From positions 62,001-126,000 of the IMG/VR virus record IMGVR_UViG_3300050821_018050: DNA of 64,000 bases; one strand, 5' to 3'. Positions within the stretch are counted from its first letter, which is position 1; the number at the start of each line of letters is the position of its first letter. Shown here in pieces: positions 1 to 10,100 of this stretch. Under the pieces are notes generated by a model. That model was not told where the DNA came from. It saw nothing but the letters and a program-made list of their open reading frames with translations, and did no database searches. Source of the DNA: a virus. The translations under genes and the position numbers were made by a program.

Positions 1-489
1 TACCAAAATACAAATTTTCAGGCTCAGAACAATGCAGCTTCTCCAGTTACTACCGATCCTTTTGATGGTGAATTTATTATTTTGGATAAAGCTGCAGGAC
101 AGCTTTGGATCAACACTAATCAGTTTAAAGTCGTAGTAAATAAAAATGCTGATATACATGTTCGTGCGGACTCCAATGTTGTTCTTGATGGGGCTGCGAC
201 TATTACCGTTGGTAAAGATGCCAATGTAACCGTTAATGGAAACGCTAATGTAAACGTGGCTAAAGACTTACAAGCAAATGTAACTGGTGAATTAAAAGCA
301 ACAGTTGGAAAAGATGCCACGATCACCTCATCTGGCTCAGTGAAAGTTAGCGCCAAAGACATATCGCTGCAGGCGCAAGGTGCTAGTTTCCCTTTAGCCG
401 CATTATTAACAACTACTTCAGATCCCATAATCGACTATATTACAGGAATTCCCACCCAAGGCACACCAACTATTAAAGCAGGCGAATAA
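1..489 (+). CDS. Baseplate central spike protein, C-terminal part (partial)
   Basis: The frame is open from base 1, so the gene begins upstream of the window and about 162 codons remain. After a short linker it shows a long run of alternating residues with repeated V-x-V and G-x/N-x motifs (ITVGKDANVTVNGNANVNVA), then a short tail. This is the pattern of the triple-stranded beta-helix of phage puncturing devices (T4 gp5 C-terminal domain, VgrG/gpV spikes), which would pierce the host outer membrane at the tip of the tail. The TAA overlaps the ATG of the next gene (TAATG). Function is inferred from repeat pattern and baseplate neighbours; the N-terminal hub or lysozyme part is not visible. Confidence 0.75.
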   Translation, partial: YQNTNFQAQNNAASPVTTDPFDGEFIILDKAAGQLWINTNQFKVVVNKNADIHVRADSNVVLDGAATITVGKDANVTVNGNANVNVAKDLQANVTGELKATVGKDATITSSGSVKVSAKDISLQAQGASFPLAALLTTTSDPIIDYITGIPTQGTPTIKAGE

Positions 490-1229
490 TGGCTGTTCAA
501 CCGTCAGTACTCACACAATTATTCACGACAAAAGCCCACACATATATTTTGGCAGCGGATAATGCTCGTGTTCCGGGCAGAGCAAATTACAATGGCCCGC
601 TCGCTCAACCCAATCCCCAATATTTTATGAAGTACGCTCAAGGCGTGGCAACTGGTATCGCAATAGGAACTCCTTCAGTAAATTTCATAACAGCTGATAC
701 TGGAGTTATGGGAGCCCCACCAATTCCAGGCGCTGGTGCAGGAATCGGGATAATCGTCGATGCATTATATTTTGAAAAAACTTGTTATTCGTTAATTCAG
801 CAAGCTTTACAGGCAAAATATAATGGTACGTCAGTTATTGAGCCATACGCTTCATTAACGCCCACGAGCAATGGAGTTTATTTGAAGGCTATTTGCCAAG
901 CTCTTGGTGAAGCTATCAAAGAGCATTACGCAACTTGCTGGACATTAACTTCAGTTCACCCATTAATTTATATTGGAACAGGTCTTATAGTCGATGGCGC
1001 ATTTTCTGGAATCCAACAAAACCTAGTCTCTTCTTCAATAATGGGCCAATTATCTGGTTTTAATGGAGATTTTTTGCAAACCATGATAGATCAAATCGCC
1101 TTAGCTTATAAAATGACAATAGAAAAAATGTCCACCGGTCAAGTAGCCATCGTAGGAGTATGTGTTCCAAGTCCTGGACAAATATGCGGTATTGGATCTG
1201 TTGGAGCTGGTACCGGCGTAGCTACATAA
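489..1229 (+). CDS. Baseplate-region virion protein, unknown function
   Basis: 246 aa, start fixed by the TAATG overlap with the spike gene. Soluble, rich in Gly, Ala, Ile; GAGAGIGIIVDALYF near residue 80 and four or five Cys residues. It contains no domain I recognise. Its place between the spike and the LysM-like baseplate gene, in the same transcription unit, suggests a baseplate or tail-tip structural part. Followed by a small stem-loop and a CCTAATATT motif, so the next gene starts a new unit. Confidence 0.7.
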   Translation: MAVQPSVLTQLFTTKAHTYILAADNARVPGRANYNGPLAQPNPQYFMKYAQGVATGIAIGTPSVNFITADTGVMGAPPIPGAGAGIGIIVDALYFEKTCYSLIQQALQAKYNGTSVIEPYASLTPTSNGVYLKAICQALGEAIKEHYATCWTLTSVHPLIYIGTGLIVDGAFSGIQQNLVSSSIMGQLSGFNGDFLQTMIDQIALAYKMTIEKMSTGQVAIVGVCVPSPGQICGIGSVGAGTGVAT

Positions 1230-1232
1230 ACC

Positions 1233-1248
1233 TCCACTAGTTTGTGGA
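1233..1248 (+). other. Stem-loop between virion genes
   Basis: TCCAC at 1233-1237 pairs with GTGGA at 1244-1248 around a 6-nt loop, just after the stop codon. There is no T-run, so it is not a classical intrinsic terminator; it could stabilise the mRNA 3' end. Confidence 0.4.
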
Positions 1249-1264
1249 ACCTCTTATACAACCC

Positions 1265-1273
1265 CCTAATATT
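1265..1273 (+). promoter_or_regulatory. CCTAATATT motif, candidate late promoter
   Basis: Exact copy of a nonamer found at six plus-strand unit starts. It ends 11 nt before the ATG of the LysM-like baseplate gene. TAATAT could act as a -10 element; no -35 box is visible. Confidence 0.55.
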
Positions 1274-1284
1274 TAAGGTATCCC

Positions 1285-3906
1285 ATGGCAACTAATTCCC
1301 CTCTTACTAATGGTGCATTAAATTTTGATGCAGAGTCGCAACAAGCGCAATCCTCTATTGATCAACTTAGTTCCGATCTAAAGGATTACTCACATCCCCC
1401 CACTGCAACTCCGGCCAAAACCTATAGATATCAAAACTCTATATTTGATCCAGCTGTTGACTTGGTAACCCTTTCCTCTGCCAATTTCAACGAATTATTT
1501 GATGAATTAGATTTTACCAGACAATATGGGTACACTTTTTGTATTTATTCAAGTGACAATAAATTCCAAAAGGTAGCCTATTCCTTTCCATTGCCACCAC
1601 AAAGTATTTCCATTAGTGTGCCCGCAGCTGTTAGCGGTACCGTTACTATGAAAGGATACGTAGAAGACCACAATGGTGCTCCTATTCGTAGAATTAGTTT
1701 ACGTGGAACTACCGGTATTTACCAAGAAGTCAGCGCTCAAGATCCTGGCAGTACTGGACCAAATTCATTGCTCAGCTCTCTTTTAAAAAATACATTCCAG
1801 TCTGCTGTACGTGTAGCTAACCAAGCCACTGCTTTAGCTGGTACAGTTTCATCAATTTTCAGTGGATCTAGCCCGCTTTCTGCCCGTATTAATTGGAATA
1901 ATTCCGATGTATCTAGTAGAAAACTTCTTACTGGATACGAAGCTGCGCATACTTTGTACCGTTTTTTAGATGGTTATCTTGCGATGAAGAAACAAACAGC
2001 GAATTCAAAAGTTCGTTTGTGTTTCGAAATGCATAAAGATAAAATGTATTATGATTGTACTTTGAATAATTTTACTTTGAATAAAATTGCGGGCACATTG
2101 GAATACGAATACAGTATTGACCTTACCGCTTGGAGACGCCAACCACATCCACCAAGTGGTGATTACCCTGTACAGTCAAGCAATGGAAGCCAAGCAAACG
2201 CCATCAATAAGCTAGCTCAGATTACCCAAGCATTAATTCAAACTCGCGCTCTTCTTTCAGATTCATTTAACGTTTTGGCTGGTATAAGAGCTGATGTAAA
2301 TAGTGTATTTATTGAACCTCTTAGAGAGGCGATTTTATTAGGAGGTACTCTTGTTTCGGGGGTGCTATCACTTTCCAGTTTCCCTCAGTCTATCATTAAT
2401 TCATCCAAAGCGGGAATTATATCGGCCCTAAAGTCTTCTCAAGGAGATGTTAGATTAGCGACAATTAAGGCTTCTATGATTAAAGCTGGATATTATTCTA
2501 ATGACAATAATTCTCCCAACTATGGATTAGTAAATCCCACTACGTCTGTTTTAAATTCTGAATTCCGAGAAACAAATGATACTAACCAGGCAGAGCTAAA
2601 CGGAATTAATAATGATGGCTCTGGCTTCCAATTAGCCCTCAATGATCCTTCTGTGGCTATTCCCATGCTTGATCAATTCACAATTGATGAAATTCCCATG
2701 ACTTCAGCTCAACAAACGGCTGTACAAAATGAGATTAATCGGGTTCAATCATTAACGGCCACTGACCTTCGTAATCGAAGAACATCTATGGAATCTTTTG
2801 CGAATTCAATTGCGCAAGCCTTTGGTGGGGGTTCTACTACATTTAATAGAGTTAATAATTATACAAATTCTCCTACGACTAAAAAATTACAAATATCGGA
2901 CATTATTCTTATGTCTCAGATTAATGATGCTATTATGGCTTATGATTCATTGATTGCACAGATGGAAAGTAACGTGTCTGCAGGTAATGATGATTATTAT
3001 TCTTATTATGCGAACGTCGCTAGAGAAAACAATATCGCATTTACCCAAAGTCAATCAAAGTATTATGTACCTTTCCCATATGGCATGACCATGGAAGCGT
3101 TAGCTGTGCAATATTTGGGGGACGCTCAAAGATGGATTGAGATCGCGGCAATTAATGGACTTCAAGAACCATATATCGACGAATCTGGATTTAATATTTT
3201 ATTCCAAGGCAATGGCGCAGGCAACACATTGACTTTGCCAAATGCAGATGATCTTTTTATCGGCCAAACCATTCTCATTACTTCCAATACTCAATCAGCG
3301 ACTTCTCGCAAAATCACCGGGATCACTGTTGAATCTGCTGTTGAATCCATTGTCACGGTAGACGGTGATCCAACCATGTCTTTATATCGTACTGCTGACA
3401 GCGCTAGTCTAAAAGCTTTTTTGCCAAATACTTTGAATTCTTTAAAGATGGTAGCAATTCCTTCGAATGATCCAGTAGGTGTGCCTCAACAATTAAAAAT
3501 AACCCCCGGTGCTAATGATTTAGATCCAATCATGGTTGTGGCTCAGACTGATTTCTTGTTGTTATCTAGTGGAGATTTGGCTATTGATGCGGCGGGTAAT
3601 GTTGGGATAGCTACCGGAGTCCAAAATCTGACCCAAGCGGCTAAATTAAAACTTCTGACCAAAGCAGGATCGCTAGTGAATGATCCTAGTTGGGGTAACC
3701 CTGTAAGTGCCGGTCAATCGACTGCAGAAACTAATGCCCCAGATATTCTTTCAAAGATCTCTTCAATGTTTGCCCAAGATCCTAGATTTGGTAAGATCCT
3801 GGCTGGCTCAGTTTCAAAGTTTGGCCCGAGTGCGGAGATTAGCATTTTAGTGAAAATCGCCGGTACTAACCTCAATTTACCGCTCGTGGTACAAGCTCCA
3901 TTATAA
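1285..3906 (+). CDS. Baseplate protein with LysM-like domain
   Basis: 873 aa. The ATG follows TAAGGT, a weak ribosome site. Residues about 100-290 form a beta-rich region that opens with PLPPQSISISVP and ends with YSIDLTAWRRQP, the kind of N-terminal domain seen in tail proteins that hold a peptidoglycan-binding module. Around residues 605-635, YGMTMEALAVQYLGDAQRW matches the LysM or gp53-like pattern (P-x-G-D-T-L...A...GD...W). The C-terminal 200 residues are beta-rich. It probably belongs to the baseplate hub or inner wedge. The order spike, this gene, J protein resembles the baseplate operons of contractile phages. Assignment is by motif and order only. Confidence 0.65.
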   Translation: MATNSPLTNGALNFDAESQQAQSSIDQLSSDLKDYSHPPTATPAKTYRYQNSIFDPAVDLVTLSSANFNELFDELDFTRQYGYTFCIYSSDNKFQKVAYSFPLPPQSISISVPAAVSGTVTMKGYVEDHNGAPIRRISLRGTTGIYQEVSAQDPGSTGPNSLLSSLLKNTFQSAVRVANQATALAGTVSSIFSGSSPLSARINWNNSDVSSRKLLTGYEAAHTLYRFLDGYLAMKKQTANSKVRLCFEMHKDKMYYDCTLNNFTLNKIAGTLEYEYSIDLTAWRRQPHPPSGDYPVQSSNGSQANAINKLAQITQALIQTRALLSDSFNVLAGIRADVNSVFIEPLREAILLGGTLVSGVLSLSSFPQSIINSSKAGIISALKSSQGDVRLATIKASMIKAGYYSNDNNSPNYGLVNPTTSVLNSEFRETNDTNQAELNGINNDGSGFQLALNDPSVAIPMLDQFTIDEIPMTSAQQTAVQNEINRVQSLTATDLRNRRTSMESFANSIAQAFGGGSTTFNRVNNYTNSPTTKKLQISDIILMSQINDAIMAYDSLIAQMESNVSAGNDDYYSYYANVARENNIAFTQSQSKYYVPFPYGMTMEALAVQYLGDAQRWIEIAAINGLQEPYIDESGFNILFQGNGAGNTLTLPNADDLFIGQTILITSNTQSATSRKITGITVESAVESIVTVDGDPTMSLYRTADSASLKAFLPNTLNSLKMVAIPSNDPVGVPQQLKITPGANDLDPIMVVAQTDFLLLSSGDLAIDAAGNVGIATGVQNLTQAAKLKLLTKAGSLVNDPSWGNPVSAGQSTAETNAPDILSKISSMFAQDPRFGKILAGSVSKFGPSAEISILVKIAGTNLNLPLVVQAPL

Positions 3907-4065
3907 AATCCTTCGGCGTTGATTATTAACGCCTAAGAAAACTCGCCCACCGCAATAATGTTTCAAATATAAGAATAACATAAAAAATCTGCCAGGAACT
4001 GCTAGGGTACCACCTAGATCATGGTCGAGAATCTCTTCAAAAATACGCTTTTCAAATGGCGTCAT
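3901..4065 (-). CDS. Small protein MTxFEKR family, isolated between baseplate genes
   Basis: 54 aa, reading against its neighbours and convergent with the LysM-like gene by 6 nt. It starts MTPFEKRIFEEIL and has a hydrophobic middle (FFMLFLYLKHYCGG). It is clearly related to the 39-aa product at 48373-48492 (MTDFERRVYKEII ... LWAHLHRKNCAG). That match is the main reason to call it a gene, because its ribosome site is poor. Function unknown. Confidence 0.6.
   Translation of the reverse strand: MTPFEKRIFEEILDHDLGGTLAVPGRFFMLFLYLKHYCGGRVFLGVNNQRRRIL
3915..3933. other. Stem-loop after LysM-like gene
   Basis: GGCGTT (3915-3920) and AACGCC (3928-3933) form a perfect 6-bp stem with a 7-nt loop. There is no T-run on either side. 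It lies inside the 3' end of the small minus-strand gene and could end or protect either transcript. Confidence 0.45.
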
Positions 4066-4103
4066 ATACGTGAGTTTACAATACAATTAGGTTAAAGTCA
4101 AGA

Positions 4104-4112
4104 CCTAATATT
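4104..4112 (+). promoter_or_regulatory. CCTAATATT motif, candidate late promoter
   Basis: Exact copy of the shared nonamer, 17 nt before the ATG of the giant baseplate J gene. A ribosome site (GAGGG) lies between motif and ATG, as expected if transcription starts about 7 nt past the motif. Confidence 0.6.
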
Positions 4113-4129
4113 CCTTATGAGGGTTATCT

Positions 4130-7100
4130 ATGGCCGACCAGCCTGTTTTACGATCGCAACCACAAATCGCCGGGGATTTAACGGACGGCTTCTTAAGTCG
4201 GGCCACTTCAGTTACCGATTTATCACAACAATCTGTATTAAGTCAGTTTATCACTGCGATATCACAGTCAAATTTTCGTGCATCTGCAGCTATTATTCAG
4301 ATGCTTGATGCACTTTCGATAGACCGCGCAGTAGGGGGCGCTCTTCAGACTTTAGCCCGTGATCGCCAAGTACCCATTCTTTCAGGTAATGCTTCAACTG
4401 GTAATGTTGATATTACAGATAATACATTTTCTAAAATTGAAACAGGTATTTACGCTGGTCAGCCAGCTCCCGTAGCTGGATCTGCAACTATTTACGTAGT
4501 GGATGCGTCGGCCTTCAATCCTACAGGTCAAGTTTATATTGGTCGTACTACCCCCAATGTCGAGGGGCCATTAACTTACACGAGTGTGACGGCTCAAGCT
4601 GGTGGAGCATATTGGGCTATTAATTTGGCAGGGTCTTCTTTGACTACAAAATTCCATAATCTCGGTGAACGAGTGATCATGGCCCAAGGTGGAAATAGAC
4701 TAATTAGATCAGGCTCTTCAGTTCAAACTGCTTCTGGATCCAATTCATCTCCTATAGTTTTTAATACGACCTCTAACGCGACTATTCAAGATGGTGAGAC
4801 CACTGTTAGCGCTGTACCGATCGTGTGCGCTCAGTCGGGCACAGATGGAAATGTACCCAAATCTGCAATTGTTGAAACCGTATCTTTCCCATTTTCTTCT
4901 AGTTGTGTGAATAGTCAGCCATTTACCAATGGTAAAGCTCCAGATGATGACGATACTTTAAGGGAACGTATTAAGGCTTATGAGCAAGCTAAATCAAAAG
5001 GAACTGCTCAAGCGATCGAAACAGCTTCTATTGATGTTTTTTCGCCAGATGACCTTAAAAGAGTCAGTTCGGCTAATATCGTTACTTACGCGGATACTTC
5101 ATCGGCATTGGTATTTGATGATGGAACGGGCTATGAAGCAATTTTTACGGGAGTCGGCTTAGAAACGGTAGTTGATTCTGCATTGGGTGGAGAAATAAAT
5201 CTTCAACTAAGACAATATCCAATTCTCCAGGCCCGTGTTATAAATAATCTTGCCGGACCTTTTAATATTTTACAGAACGACGCTATTGATGTAGAAATCC
5301 AAGGTGATCGTAGGACACATTTTTTCAACTCTACAGACTTTTTAGTCCCAGGAGCTGGAACCGTTAGTGAAATCGCGAATTCAATCAATTCTGATCCTAA
5401 CTTTCATGCATATGCGACTACTGCGACTAATACCTCTCGTATTGCTTTATATCCTCGTAACCGTCTTCAGAATGAGATCACTGTTGTCGCTCGTGGTACA
5501 ACAGACGACGCCAGCGTCAAAATCGGATTCCCATTAAATACTGAATATACAATTCGTTTGTACAAAAATGATATTCCATTATTCCAAGATGGTCAATATG
5601 CGACAGTTGCAACTACTTCTAATGCTAACTGGTTAAACACCATTACTGATGGCGATACTCTAATTTATTCTGTAGATAAAGCTCCTCCAATCACTGCTAC
5701 ATTTACAACTGCATTATTTCAAACAATTGATATTACTGCCACGGTCAGTTCTCAAACTGCATTAAGTACTTGGGTAGCTGTAATGAATTTAATTATGTCA
5801 GGAGTTACGGCGTCTATCAATGGTGATACCATTAATTTGACTTCTAATTTAGGATTGAACAATAGAGCATCAATTGAAATCCAAGGCGGAACGCTACTTT
5901 CTAAAATGTTCCCAGTTAATGTTGATGTAATATCGACCGGTCGCGGATCTGATTACACTCTTAATCGTCAAACTGGTCAATTTGCATTAAACGTGGCACT
6001 AATTAAAGGTGATTCAGTTACTGCTGGATCTTCGTTTACTCGCGCAAACATAATCACATCTTCAATACCTTCTGGTCCAACCATTGATGGAAACACGTGG
6101 ATGGTAGTGGATGGCGCTGCTAAATTAATACCAAATGGTCTTAAGTTAAATACCCAAGTATTTTTTGAATCCTATGCTACAGGGAAAATGCGCATTCGAG
6201 GAGAGTCCGCTACGCTTACTCCAGAAGGTTTCGAAAATGTTGCTATCAACGATTGGATACTTATTTGGGGAGAAGCTAGCGACGCTACAGCATACCCAAT
6301 CATGTACGCTAATCGCGGATACTGGCGTGTAGAGTCTATCGATGGCGGATTGATTGTAAATATCGATGGAAACTTCAGTCCAACATTTGGATCTGAACCA
6401 TCTGTGCCTCTTGACAGAATAGTTGCTGTAGAAACCCTGGCTCCAATTCAACATTTAGGGTATACTGCGGCAAGCATTGGTGGGTTCATTACGCAAATTA
6501 CTACCGATTTACTTGGTGTAGATGCCGATGCAATAGGCTCATCTGTTCGCCTATCTTCTCAAACCTCTGGCGCTTATGGCGAGATTCTTATTGTAGCTGC
6601 AGACAGTGGTGCTAAGTCTATTGGCATTAATCCAGCAACTATATCAGATAACATCACCTCTCATTATGGATTTATTGTAACGGCTGATTCAGAGGCTGGA
6701 ACTCCTTTGTTTACTCATAGTGTTTTTGGTACTAAAACAGATGACCACACTTTTCAAGATTCCAATTACGAAACCTTTGGCGGTAAATTAGATAATTTTG
6801 CAGAAATACTAAATGATTATGAAGCAGATGTAAGTAATTTCCGAGAGTTGCCGGATTCAAATAAGTCTCGTCGGGTATACACGGAAGACTTTAATGAAAG
6901 CACCAATAATATTACATTAAAGATCCCTCCCTATATGACTAGCGCGGAAAGCCCTATTCAAACAGGTGATCGTTATTTTTTGCGTGAATCTTATCAGTTT
7001 GACTCTACAGATGATCTTACATTTATCGTAGATGGTGACGACACTACAAAAACATATACTGCCCCAGTAGCTCGAAATGTTATTGTGGACAATCATTCAA

Positions 7101-10100
7101 CTCCTAGTACGCAAGATTTTTCAGCTTCTGATGCTCAGTCCAGTTTAGCACTAGCTGATCCATCTTCGTTTTTTAACTTTGATTTCTCTGATTTCAAAGT
7201 TTGGCGTCAAGCAGGTGTTGAATTATTAAATGGCACTAATTCGATTAGAATAAAATTTGGTATTTTCGGTCCCGCAGGTAATAGTGTCAGGGTGGGTTAT
7301 GTTTATCCGTCTAATAATACTCAAACTTCATTGTCTTATACGACCCTTAATAATGAAGCTGGGGCAATTGGTATTGTGTTGCCGGTTACAACTCCAAGAA
7401 CACCTAACTGGGACGGAACTACTTCCTTCACTACCGATGTAGTTACTACTGGCGGAAAAGATACCGTCACATATACTTACAGAGTTGGCACACAGCCAAA
7501 TTTTGGTGTTGGCGGTGCTGCAATTAATAATGGTGATATTGCAATGATAGATCCTACTTCTGATCAGTTGAGCCAGAATAAAAATTTCTCTGCTCGCGTT
7601 TCAACTGTATCAGCCACTACATTTTCTATTCAACGCCCAACAGGTACCGCTATAAGCGATAATATCCCTATTGCATCGATGCAAAATATTAATGGAGTGG
7701 TAACAGCTGTCACGGCCCAACCTCACCTCATTCTTCAAGGCGACCGCATCGGTATTTGGGGAACCTCTTCGGTAGATGGATTCAATTATCCATTTCAAAC
7801 CACTTATTATCCTACTGTAGTAAATTCCACCACTTTTACATTTAGTGCGCCCGTTGGGACTCCTGGTGGGGCAATCATTTCGGCTACTCATGCGGCTAAC
7901 ATCGTCACCGTTACAGCATCTGCACATGGGCTACAGGTCGGTAATGTAATAATTGTTTCAGGAATATCTAATCCTAACTATAATGGTACACATACCGTAT
8001 CAGCAGTTTTATCTTCTAGTCAATTTCAATACATCGTAACTGGGTCGGACGCTTCAGTAGTTGGTGGTCGTTTTGACTTCCAAAGCTATGCATTAGATCC
8101 AGCTTCAACAACTTCCATCCAGTCAATCACAAAGACTGGCTATTCAGTAACTGTAAATAGTACCGGCGAAAGTATCGCTGTGGGTGAACTAGTTCAGATT
8201 GCTGGTGCGCAATGGTCAACTTATAATTCTGCTACAACTTATGGTACAAATGATACCGTTTTTTATAGCGGTATTAATTATGTTTCTTTAGTGTCCGGCA
8301 ATACCTCAAATCAGCCAGACATCTCTCCAGCGCAGTGGGCAATTACCTCTTTGACCCTCAATGGCAACTATGTTGTTACGTCCACTGTGCCTGGAGTAAG
8401 TTTAACCTTCGTCACAGATTTCTTAGGAAATGGATCTGCTACGACAGGTACGGCGACAGCCATTAGAACCGCTGCTAGAATTGCACGCTCATTGGGACCA
8501 AATGCTGCGATGTTGCAATTTGCGCAAGTTTCGACAACAGCTCAAGCAATTATAGACTATGCTACGACTCAAATTCCTGATTTACTTGGCGCTGCTTTAG
8601 ACGGCGGCACATCTTCTGATGTGATTAATCTTTCTACCGCCGATACGACTCTTTCTGGTAATTATTACACAGCTACCGTAACTGCGATGGCTGCGACTGA
8701 AGGATCTAGCTTATTGAATATCACCGTTAATGCAAACATACCTGCAGGTTCAGATATATCACTGACTACAGACGCAACTGGGTATAGCGACAGTTATGTG
8801 GTGCTTACCTCTACTCAAGTGGGATCTTCTTGGGTATTATCTATTAGAACTAGAATCGTTTCTCCTACCACTGGCCCAGTAACTTTTACTACGGGTAATA
8901 TCGTGGGCGCACCAAATTATTTAATGATGACTGATGGCGAAAACTTTGTTAAAAGTTCAAACCTTCAATCAGTTCCTACTTTACCTCAGTTTTCTTGCAA
9001 ACGTGCCTGGATTGAAGCGCCAGCTATTGGCGAAGAACTGAGATTGATTGCTTCTACTACTGAACAATTAACAAGATTTTGGAATGTTTTAACTGTAACT
9101 GGTTTGTCTAATGTCGCAACGATTGATAATTCTGATTATGGTCGTCAATTACAAGTCCGTACTCAAACATTCGGAGCTTCTGGATCAATCCAGGCGACTG
9201 GTGGAAATGCTTCTGGTGGCCAAATAGCTATCGTTGGTGCTGGGAATGAAATTGACAGTAAAACCGGTTCTTTGACAATCCCTTTTGCCGCGCACGATGG
9301 GTTGAATGGCGGGTCATGGATTCAAATTACTCAAAATACCAGACAAAACAAAATACTTGGATTTGACGGCACAACAGTAATTAATACTTCTTCAAATGGA
9401 TTGACTTTAGCCGGTGGTTCTGGATCATTTCAAACCGCTCGCGTAACAACTCAAGATTCTACAACTAAAATGAAAGTTGAACGCCAAGGTAATTATATGG
9501 CATTCATAGGTGTATATGGCACATCATTAGGACTCGCATCAGATCCTGTTCAGTATGTTCGTGAAGGTGATTGGGTAAGATTATCTAATACGGCAGCGGG
9601 ATCTGCCTGGTCTGCTTCAGTTACTTATAGTCCCGGCGCAAGAGTTGACTACATTGGTTATCAATGGCTACAAATTTCTGGTGGTCCAGTACTAGCAGAT
9701 ATCCCAGGCACTGACACTAGTTGGCAACGATTAGGTGTATCTTTTTCAAATGAAGGGATTTTCCAGGTAGTAAGAGTTTTCGGTCAAAACACTTTTTATA
9801 TTCAAAACACTTTAGGTATCGATGAAATGGTTCAACTGGGAGCAGGGTCGGAACTCAGCTTTTACAGTTATGACTCTGTTATGCCGGGAGATACCTTGGT
9901 AATCGCTGGCAATATTCTTAACAGCCTGAATGTTGGCAGATACACTGTTCTGGATCAAAATGCTGGTCCTGGCTATGCTTTCCCTACGGCAACCCGAATT
10001 TATACTCTTCCTATCCCAGTCGTTCAAGGTAATACAGTTTTGGGTGATAGCTTTATACAAGTAAACATTGAAGAAGCTAATCCGCTTCAATTACTGAAAC

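Noticed and set aside
4117-4308. Plus-strand 63-codon frame starting just before the J gene
   Set aside because: Overlaps the J gene in another frame and encodes a Cys/Ile/Ser-rich shadow sequence.
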